This document shows positions 56,747 to 64,000 of a stretch of DNA of 64,000 nucleotides, in pieces. The translations under genes and the position numbers were made by a program. Within the stretch, counting starts at the first letter, position 1; the number at the start of each line of letters is the position of its first letter. This stretch comes from Phaeophleospora eucalypticola. Taxonomy: Eukaryota; Ascomycota; Dothideomycetes; Mycosphaerellales; Mycosphaerellaceae. The DNA is taken from positions 868,001-932,000 of the forward strand of contig JAKLNG010000013.1 in NCBI GenBank assembly GCA_022814565.1, written 5' to 3'. The notes beneath the pieces were generated by a model. That model had not been told where the DNA came from. It searched no databases and saw only the letters and a list, made by a program, of their open reading frames with translations.

Positions 56747-58591
56747 CTACAAGAGCAGAACAGCGGCAGCACCAGCAAAAATCATCGAGATCATGCTGAA
56801 GGAGTTGACGCTGGCGGCGCCCTTGTATGGAGCCGGTCCAGAGGGCTGAGCAGAGCCAGATGGCATGTAGGCACCAGCAGAGCTTGCTGGGACTGGCATG
56901 ACGTAGGCGGTCGACTTGGGGCCGTACGCCTTGGACATGGACGACGGCACTGGGGTGACGTAGACCACCGGCTTGCTGGAAGAGGCAATAGGAGAGGTGG
57001 AGTTACCACCCTTGCTTGCTGGGTAGGAAGGAATTGCGGAGGGAGCAACGGAGGGAGCAGCAGCGGGAGCGCTAGACTTTGGCTTGCCCATGTTGGCAGG
57101 AGCCGGGCAGCCTTGTGGAGCAGCTGGGGCAGTCGTCTGGGCCGCTGGAGGAGTGTATGGGCCGTGGCCAGAGGCGTAGCTGATCGTGACGTACTGTGGT
57201 GGGCCAGTGTATGGGATGGTCGAGGTCCATGTGGTCTCGTGGGTCTTGATAGAGGTCTCAGTCCAAGTGGTAGGGACGCCGCCTGGAGCAGAGGAGGTCT
57301 CGACCTCGGTCTTGGTCTCAGTTTCGGTCTCAGTGGAGATGATGACCTTGGTGCTCTTGGACTCGGCTGGGGCGGTGTAGCCAGGAGGAGAGACTGGAGT
57401 TGGGGCTGGGGACTCTGGCTTGTTGCTGGATGGCACATACGGGACAGGAGTCTGAGCCGGGGTGCTGCTGGATGGAACGTAAGGGACTGGAGTCTCGGCA
57501 GGGGGGCTCTGTGGGCCAGGAGCATTGGGCACGTATGGCACTGGAGTCTCAGCTGGCTTGCTCTGAGTAGAGTAAACAGCAGGCGGGCTCTGTGGGCCAG
57601 GAGCGTTGGGGACGTATGGGACTGGAGTCTCAGCTGGCTTGCTGTGAGTCGAGTACACAGCAGGCGGGTTCTGTGGGCCAGGGGCGTTGGGCACGTATGG
57701 AGCTGGCTTGCTCTGGGTAGAGTACACAGCGGGCGGGCTCTGCGGACCAGGGGCGTTGGGCAGCGAGGTCTGGATGGTAACCTCAGCGGTGCTGCTGGAG
57801 GAGACGTAGGGAGCCGGGGTAGTCTCGACTGGCTTGCTGCTAGAAGAGACGTATGGGACTGGAGTCTCGGCTGGCTTGCTGTGGGTCGAGTACACAGCGG
57901 GTGGGCTCTGTGGGCCAGGAGCGTGAGGGAGCGAGGTCTGAATCGTCACCTCAGCAGTGCTGCTCGAGTACGGAATCGGGGTCTCAGCGGGCTTGCTGGA
58001 GGAAACGTATGGGACTGGGGTCTCGGCGGGCACGCTCTCGGTGCTTGAAACAGTCAAGTAGGTTGGGACAGGCGTGGTCAGGTAGCCAGGGCCGAACGCA
58101 GGAGGCTTGGAGCTGGCAGTCTGGTAGACTGGCACACTCTCGCTGGACTTGTAAACTGGAGCAGTCGAAGATGGCTGAGGAGCGCTGTAAGATGGTGCTT
58201 CGTTGCCGTATGCAGGGGGCGCATTGCCGGCTGGCTTCTGGCATTGGTCCGGAGTAGTCATTCTTTGACCACAGGTCTTGCCAGTGTAGTCGGTCTTGCC
58301 AGTAACAGAGCTGAGCATCTCGCATCCAGTTTGTTCGCAGTAGTTCACAGCGGTGCACTCGCAAGAAGCTTCGCAGCTAGCCATGCACTCGTCGACACTC
58401 TTCTCCTTGGTTGAAAGGCCCATGCTGGCTCCGGTGAATGCGATGTCGCACTCCATGTCAAACTTTGTGCCCTGGACAGTGGTAGACACAGAGCCATGCG
58501 ACATGGGGCAGACGCTGCCGCTGGGAGTGGCCGCAGCATATGCGGACTGGACCGCAATCGCCACAAGGGCGAAGTTGGAAAGAGAAGGCAT
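56747..58591 (-). CDS. Secreted Cys-rich/Pro-repeat GPI-type protein
   Basis: Single exon, 614 residues. A signal peptide (MPSLSNFALVAIAVQSAYA) is followed by a Cys-rich domain (28-117) with SVDECMASCEASCECTAVNY, resembling PAN/apple-like modules of fungal surface proteins. Residues 140-420 are Pro/Ser/Thr repeats of the type 'SKPAETPVPYVxSS' and 'NAPGPQSPPAVYSTQ'; at least four longer units of about 27 residues can be seen. A Thr/Glu-rich part (TETETETKTEVETS) and a second Pro-rich stretch lead to a hydrophobic tail (SFSMISMIFAGAAAVLLL) after small residues, a GPI signal. It is probably a wall-anchored surface protein, perhaps adhesive. The repeat DNA (about 57400-58060) can change in length between isolates. 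Confidence 0.87.
   Translation of the reverse strand: MPSLSNFALVAIAVQSAYAAATPSGSVCPMSHGSVSTTVQGTKFDMECDIAFTGASMGLSTKEKSVDECMASCEASCECTAVNYCEQTGCEMLSSVTGKTDYTGKTCGQRMTTPDQCQKPAGNAPPAYGNEAPSYSAPQPSSTAPVYKSSESVPVYQTASSKPPAFGPGYLTTPVPTYLTVSSTESVPAETPVPYVSSSKPAETPIPYSSSTAEVTIQTSLPHAPGPQSPPAVYSTHSKPAETPVPYVSSSSKPVETTPAPYVSSSSTAEVTIQTSLPNAPGPQSPPAVYSTQSKPAPYVPNAPGPQNPPAVYSTHSKPAETPVPYVPNAPGPQSPPAVYSTQSKPAETPVPYVPNAPGPQSPPAETPVPYVPSSSTPAQTPVPYVPSSNKPESPAPTPVSPPGYTAPAESKSTKVIISTETETETKTEVETSSAPGGVPTTWTETSIKTHETTWTSTIPYTGPPQYVTISYASGHGPYTPPAAQTTAPAAPQGCPAPANMGKPKSSAPAAAPSVAPSAIPSYPASKGGNSTSPIASSSKPVVYVTPVPSSMSKAYGPKSTAYVMPVPASSAGAYMPSGSAQPSGPAPYKGAASVNSFSMISMIFAGAAAVLLL
57400..58060 (-). repeat. In-gene tandem Pro-repeats
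   Basis: Several near-identical DNA units encode PETPVPYVPNAPGPQSPPAV-type segments. They are imperfect, with some units lacking part of the block, which points to slippage or unequal exchange. Confidence 0.75.
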
Positions 58592-60002
58592 GATTATTGA
58601 AATTATGGATTAGAAATGTTCTTGTAAGCAAGTGAGTGGACGGCCGCAATAGCCAGTAATGAGTGTGATGGACCCGAAGGCCAAAAAGAATGGATGCAAA
58701 CGAGTGTTTGCGAAAGGAACAATCGATGTCGAGATTGGCGACGCTGTGAATGCTTGGGAGAACGAAGAAGAGGAAGAGGAAGCAAATGTGGGAGAAGACC
58801 CTAGTCATACATCGGTCTCCTCTCACGCAGGACGGGGGACGCGTCTGGGCGTGGCGACAACGACGACGTTCTCAATTTCTCGCCTGCCCGGCGTCCTGGG
58901 AACAAAGCCACTTCACGTGGTTGCCAATCGGTTACACCCAGTCTGAGCGTCGCCGTTTGTGACGCCTTCCCATCATCGTATAAGCCAGATACCCTAGTAG
59001 TCCGTTATCACCAGAAGTGGTATGGCTGCAATTGGAGAATAGACCTGCTTAGCCAATCATCGTCTTCCACTCCAAGCCACAGCAATAAGCCTGTGCGCCT
59101 GTCGCAACGGCTTTCCAAGTCCAAAGTCGGTTCGCGTCAAAAAATCCAAGCCGGGGAAATGATCTTTTGAGATCTGTCTTGACAGCAACGGACTGCATTT
59201 TCCATTTCGTTTTCAGCTTCGAAGGTCAGTATCCATTGCCTTCCATTTCATGAAGACCTCGGCCTCCGTGAGCCGTGTCTTAACGACGAGGGACGTTTCG
59301 AGAGAAACGCGTGAAGATCCTCATCAGAGTGGAAAGTCGAGAAAGGGGCGGCAGCCGCGTCGCAGGACGAAATAACATTGGCGGGAAGGAGCGGAAAAGC
59401 TAGCTTTAATTGGCTAGACCCGTTCAATTTTCCGACACTTCAACACTCCCGAGGTCGTCCATGGAACAAGACCTTTCGTCTCTATGGGGCATCATTTTTG
59501 GTACCAGGAACACGTTGATGCATTCAGCGGGTTCGACATTGAGGATCAGAACGGCTACCGATTTTCCAACGCTGGATCCTGCCCATCCCATGGACGCAGA
59601 GTCCGAGGAGATAAGATCTGAGGAGGAGCCTCCTAAACTGATACTGGCGACGTGCCAGAATGTCTGAAGCTCATCGACTACCAGATGGAAAGATGGATCG
59701 AAAGGCATCGTCGTAGATGTCCACCACATGTGAAGGTGAAATCTATCGTTCAATTGTCAATGGAATTTTGAACGCAATTTGAAGGCCCCCGGTAAGTGGA
59801 GGGAAGGGCGACCGCGGATGTGGAGGAGGGGCTGCTGGCGGTGGTGGACACCACAGCTTCACACGGAAGAACTTCACTCAACACTCAAAACTCCTTCACT
59901 TGCAAAACTTGTTGTCACGCGACTGATTTTGCAGCTTTCACCTCTTCTTCTTCGGCCATACAATCACAGTAACGAGTCGAGACGTTTCGCACGACAGCGA
60001 GC
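58592..60002. other. Divergent intergenic, no gene seen
   Basis: 1.4 kb between the secreted protein gene (minus) and GAL1 (plus). Plus-strand ORFs at 58659-58962 and 59410-59667 have no domain. An inverted CCAAT (attgg) at about 59408 could serve one of the promoters. Confidence 0.4.
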
Positions 60003-61574
60003 ATGGATGTGCCGACCACCCAGTCCCTCGCGGACATCTACCCCGAAGACGGATTGAACAGCCAGACCTCGAGATGGAACAATCTTCTGAAGACATTCAA
60101 AGAACGATACGGCAAACTGCCAGACTTCGTATCCAGGAGTCCCGGCCGAGTTAACCTCATCGGCGAGCACATCGACTATTCTCTCTACGAAGTCATACCA
60201 ATGGCAGTCGAGGCCGATGTCCTGCTTGCAGTCGCTGTACATCCCAAAGAATCGGGTCCCAGCACAATCCGGTTGACGAATGTCAATCCACAGAAGTTCG
60301 AATCGAAGGAGTTTCAAATACCGGACAACGGCGACGTCCACATCGACTCGACAACGCTTGAATGGACCAACTACTTCAAGTCAGGGCTGATGGGTGCTTC
60401 GGGGCTTCTGAAGAAGAAGCAGAAAGATTTCAAGAGCAGCGTTGGAATGGACATACTCGCAGATGGCACCGTACCTTCAGGAGGTGGTCTTTCCAGCAGT
60501 GCCGCGTTTGTATGTGCAAGTGCACTGGCCGTCATGAGAGCGAATGGCGTGCAGAAAGTAGACAAGAAGGAACTGGTGGAGCTGGCAATTGTGTCGGAGA
60601 GATCGGTCGGTGTGAACTCGGGAGGTATGGACCAAGCTGCTTCGGTGTTTCCACTGCGTGGCTCGGCGCTGTACGTCTCCTTCGTGCCAGAGCTCTCTGC
60701 CAAAAACATTGCTTTCCCCGAACTCAAGTCACCGCTTACGTTCGTCATTGCTCAGACGTTCGTGGCAGCAGACAAACATACGAGTGGGCCGGTGTGCTAT
60801 AACCTGCGGGTAGTTGAAGTTACCCTAGCGGCATTGTTCTTATCAAAAATCATGGGGCTGAAAGGTCTGCCTGAGGACGCGGGACCATTGGGGCACAGCT
60901 TGAGAGGATTCCACGATGCTTACATGCATGAAAAAGAAGGTGTCAAAGACAATCACTCAGTCTCAAAAGCGCAATTCCAGGAACAACTCCAGGATCTCAT
61001 CCATAAGGTCGACCAGTACCTGCCCCAGGAAGAGGGTTATACGAGAGAGCAGCTTTCGGAAATCCTCCAAATGGATGTGAAAGAAATCGAGCAAAAGTAC
61101 ATGAGCAAATTTCCAATCCGAGCTGAGCGTTTCAAGCTCCGGCAACGGGCGTTGCACGTCTTCGGCGAAGCCATCCGAGTTCTGAAGTTCAACGAACTCC
61201 TCACATCACCGCCTCCGCAGAGTGAGAAAGAGAACACGGAACTTTTGCAGGCACTTGGACAGCTCCTGAACGAGACGCAAGACTCGTGTCGAGAAATCTA
61301 CGAAAACAGCTGCCCCGAACTGGACGAGATTTGCCAGCTTGCACGATCAGCTGGTGCATACGGAAGCAGATTGACCGGTGCTGGCTGGGGCGGATGCTCA
61401 GTGCATCTGGTACCGGAAGACAAAGTGGAAGCTGTCAAGGCCAAATGGATCAAAGACTACTATAAAAAGAAGTTCCCAGACATCACAGAGGAAAAGCTGA
61501 AAGAGGCGATCGTTGTCTCGAAGCCGGGAAGCGGCAGCTCTGTGTTTGAGGTTGATGGGAGAAACAGCATTTGA
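60003..61574 (+). CDS. GAL1: Galactokinase
   Basis: Single exon, 523 residues, the usual length for fungal Gal1. It phosphorylates galactose at C1, the first committed step of the Leloir pathway, in the cytosol. GHMP-kinase signatures are complete: SRSPGRVNLIGEHIDYSLYE (galactokinase signature), GTVPSGGGLSSSAAFVCASA (ATP loop), SVGVNSGGMDQAASVF with the catalytic Asp, and GAYGSRLTGAGWGGCSVHLV near the C-terminus. The loop keeps the Ser-Ser-Ala that the regulator Gal3 has lost in yeast, so this should be an active enzyme. The gene is uninterrupted, unlike most neighbours. It stands next to a GH32 hydrolase, but the two act on different sugars. Confidence 0.96.
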   Translation: MDVPTTQSLADIYPEDGLNSQTSRWNNLLKTFKERYGKLPDFVSRSPGRVNLIGEHIDYSLYEVIPMAVEADVLLAVAVHPKESGPSTIRLTNVNPQKFESKEFQIPDNGDVHIDSTTLEWTNYFKSGLMGASGLLKKKQKDFKSSVGMDILADGTVPSGGGLSSSAAFVCASALAVMRANGVQKVDKKELVELAIVSERSVGVNSGGMDQAASVFPLRGSALYVSFVPELSAKNIAFPELKSPLTFVIAQTFVAADKHTSGPVCYNLRVVEVTLAALFLSKIMGLKGLPEDAGPLGHSLRGFHDAYMHEKEGVKDNHSVSKAQFQEQLQDLIHKVDQYLPQEEGYTREQLSEILQMDVKEIEQKYMSKFPIRAERFKLRQRALHVFGEAIRVLKFNELLTSPPPQSEKENTELLQALGQLLNETQDSCREIYENSCPELDEICQLARSAGAYGSRLTGAGWGGCSVHLVPEDKVEAVKAKWIKDYYKKKFPDITEEKLKEAIVVSKPGSGSSVFEVDGRNSI

Positions 61575-62147
61575 GCGATCTTGACTGAATCATCATCAGC
61601 ATTGTTGGTATCTTGAGAAAGTGCCGTTGCCGACATACCGACTTCATGACCTGTATCAAAGTTGCCGTGAACCTGATTTGGCAGTTTTGGCCCGCACTCC
61701 AGCCTTGAAAATTCTGACGACTTCACACATCAACTCAACGTCCGTCTTCGTCGAGACAAGAAGAGTAATTCATCATTCGTCGTTGGGAAAAGTGCGATGA
61801 CAAGAGAGCATCCAACTAGATGTGCATCGCTGCTCCGTAATGAGACCGCAACCTATTCGGTCCGAATAGCCGCCAGTTACCGACGGGCTTCTGTGTCTTC
61901 ATGCGGGCTTCTCAGGTACGGAATGACGTCCCTGCATCAGCACTGCGAACTCTCAGGCACCATCGTCATGCATCTCTTCATCTGGAGAATCCACTCATTG
62001 ATAACTCGGTCTTTCTTATGGCTTGGCTTTCGACCAAATGGCAAGCTTTTTCTCTAGGTGCGTCAAGCTAATTGCGGAAGGTAGAATATATATGGGCGAG
62101 CGACCAGTCGAACATCCTGGTATCCATAGCGATTTGTATCTTCCATC
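61575..62147. other. Promoter region of GH32 gene
   Basis: 573 bp. It holds the 3' flank of GAL1 and the GH32 promoter with a TATA-like element. A plus-strand ORF at 61797-62057 has no domain. Confidence 0.45.
62085..62093 (+). promoter_or_regulatory. TATA-like box of the GH32 gene
   Basis: AATATATAT lies about 55-60 bp upstream of the ATG at 62148, a normal position for a strongly regulated secreted-enzyme gene. Confidence 0.5.
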
Positions 62148-64000
62148 ATGCTGCTTACTTCTTTACTCTTGGCTGCTTTCACAGCTGTAGGAGCACAGTT
62201 CCCTGAGCACCAGGATGTTCCTGCTTCTTTGGATATCAATACCCTACCAAATAACTCGTTGTATCTGCGCTGGAGACCTCAATACCATGTTCTTGCTCCG
62301 AACGGTCATATGAACGACCCATGCGGGCCGATGTACAATCCAAGCAGAGGTAAGCATCGAAGGATGGCTTGAAAGGCTATGCGCTGATTGTTCGCAGACA
62401 CCTACCACATCTTCTATCAGTCATTTCCTCAGCATCTCAACTTTGGCAACACTAGCTGGGGCCACGCAACTTCCAAAGACCTCATAACGTGGACCGACGT
62501 CGGCGGCTGGGAGAACAACTCTTTCCTCGCCATCCAACCGTCCAACTACTCTGTCCCTTCCTACGATTGGCTGGGAGCGTTCTCTGGAGGAGCTTTCGCC
62601 ACCAACCTCCAAGGCGAGCAGGATGGTACTCTGACCCTGATGTACACTGGAGAGGTCCTCTTACCTGACAACTGGAAGTTTCCCTACGAGCTTGGTCCGC
62701 CTTACGCTACGGAGCAGCAGGCAATCGCTACCTCGAAGGACGGCGGGCAGACTTGGCAGAAGTGGGAAGGTAATCCATGGTTGAACGGACAGCCTGGCGG
62801 ATGGAATGTGACTGGTCTGCGTGATCCCGTCTTCTTTCCGAACAAGAAGTTGGACAGAATACTTGGTCATGAGGAAGGCGAAAAGTGGTACTTAGTCTTG
62901 GGTAGTGGGATTCGAGAGGTCGGGCCGCGCATTCCGCTCTTCTCGGCTGATGCAAAGGATCTGACGAACTGGACGTTTGAAGGTGCTTTGTGGGAGCCTG
63001 AAGTAAGAGTTTCATGAACAGAAGTCCACGCTTGCAGAAGCTGACAGTCACAGGCCAATTCTACCTGGGGTGGAGATCGCACCAAGACTGGCAACTTTGG
63101 CACCAACTTTGAACTTGCCGGCTTCTATGAAGAGGTTGAGAAGGCCAAGTATGGTGGCGATGGCAAGACTAATCACTGGATTGTCAGTTTCGGAGCAGAA
63201 GGAGGCACGGATCCTTGGCATCCACTGGCGCATTGGTCGTTGTTCGTTCTAGGAGATGTGCACCGCCGATCGAATGGTTCTGCAGAGTTCGACGTGAAGG
63301 TAGGCTCCTCTTTTGGTATCTCAATGCAAAGCTCTAATGCTGACATCGTATGCAGGCATCTGGTGTACTTGACTGGGGCAATTCGTATGCTCTCAATCAG
63401 TTCTATGATTCCAAGAACGACCGAAGAGTAGTCTGGGGCTGGAGTGACGAAGATCTGAACGATACTGCGCTGCTGCAACAAGGCTTTCAGGGTTCTCTTG
63501 GTATTCCACGCGAGCTCTATGTCCTCAAGTCGCACAACGTCTTGCCGCCAAACGAAGGTGTCGTGGACGGACCAGAAATCTGGACACCCAACTGTGACAA
63601 CAAGACCTACACTGTCACCACCGTCGCTCAACAGCCTCTACCCGAGGTTGTCGAATCGATCCAAGGAGCCGAGCAGGAATGCATCGACAAGCCTTTCGAT
63701 CTTCAGGGACATCTTCCTCTTCACCAGGTCAACAGCTCTCACGTCCACTTGCAAACCACAATCTCTGCGCTCCCACCCTCAACGAACGGGTCTTTCTTCG
63801 GCATGGAAGTCCGCAGCAGTCCACAAAAGCAAGAACTTACATCAATCCGCTACTATCCAGCCAACGCCTCCCTGGTTCTGGACCGCAGCCAATCCTCTCA
63901 CCTTACCACCATCACTAAATCCACCTTCGTTGGCCACTTCGCCCCATACACATACGCAAACCACACGACCGAAGCCATGACTTTCGATGTCTTTGTCGAT
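62148..64000 (+). CDS. GH32 beta-fructofuranosidase-like enzyme (3' end cut)
   Basis: Secreted hydrolase of sucrose, inulin or levan. Four exons seen: 62148-62349, 62398-63002, 63054-63299, 63356 to beyond the right edge (about 566 codons so far). A signal peptide (MLLTSLLLAAFTAVGA) is present. The nucleophile block is GHMNDPCGPMYNP in place of the usual WxNDPNG, a variant known in one fungal subgroup. LRDPVFF gives the RDP transition-state Asp. WEPEANSTWGG stands where the acid/base 'ECP' motif is expected, with Glu, not Cys-Pro, and the second intron splits it. Many N-glycosylation sites are visible. The last exon holds the C-terminal beta-sandwich, cut by the window. The substrate is not settled. 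Confidence 0.9.

Noticed and set aside
56705..58048. 447-residue plus-strand ORF, Gly/Trp/Arg-rich
   Set aside because: It is the antisense of the Pro/Ser-repeat secreted protein gene. The composition results from repeats in the real gene and no domain is seen.
1..64000. tRNA, rRNA, CRISPR or transposon sequence
   Set aside because: I looked for T-loop patterns, direct-repeat arrays, transposase motifs and long terminal repeats and found none that hold up. A tRNA scan would be needed to exclude intron-bearing tRNA genes.

Overview
The window is nuclear DNA of a filamentous ascomycete. Genes carry many short introns (about 45-75 nt) with GTRNGT donors, CTRAY branch points and YAG acceptors, and the gene set is typical of Pezizomycotina: DUF6604, F-box-like LDLPxExRN proteins, an Mtr-type permease, a laccase and GPI-anchored Ser/Pro/Ala-rich wall proteins. 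I think of Dothideomycetes, but this is an inference and no species can be named. I see no plasmid, phage, CRISPR array, rRNA, tRNA or intact transposon.

Layout from left to right. 1-7.2 kb, all minus strand: a many-exon mitochondrial trimethyllysine dioxygenase (cut by the left edge), two intact tandem F-box-like paralogues with a broken gene between them, and an FAD-dependent amine oxidase-like enzyme. 8-16 kb: a histidine phosphatase, an UNC93-like transporter with a 14-nt microexon, a laccase-like multicopper oxidase and a Gdt1-type Ca/Mn transporter. 16.7-22.8 kb: a TBF1-like telobox Myb protein with a TTAGGG inverted repeat in its own promoter, then the actin-patch protein AIM21. 25-34 kb: an F-box protein, a kinase-fold protein, a GPI-type wall protein and a DUF6604 protein. 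34-40 kb: a WW-domain protein, a tubulin-tyrosine-ligase-like protein and a neutral amino acid permease. 41.7-45.7 kb: a group tied to biotin and mitochondria, with BPL1 divergent from a small four-exon COA4 gene (98 bp between start codons), followed by MGM101. 45.9-56.4 kb: a small membrane protein, a lipid-kinase-like protein, a ROG1-like lipase, a Dal5-like permease and a BTB protein whose 3' end carries a 58-bp tandem duplication. 56.7-64 kb: a repeat-rich secreted protein, galactokinase GAL1 and a GH32 fructan/sucrose hydrolase cut by the right edge.

The genes do not form one pathway. Local themes are carnitine/amine metabolism at the left, mitochondrial maintenance (BPL1, COA4, MGM101) in the middle and sugar use (GAL1, GH32) at the right. 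Intron-exon structures were derived by hand from splice signals and reading phase; for every multi-exon model given here the exon lengths sum to a whole number of codons. The items most worth a second look are the telomere-repeat palindrome upstream of the TBF1-like gene, the overlooked COA4 gene, the broken copy inside the F-box-like tandem, and the frame-changing duplication in the BTB gene.
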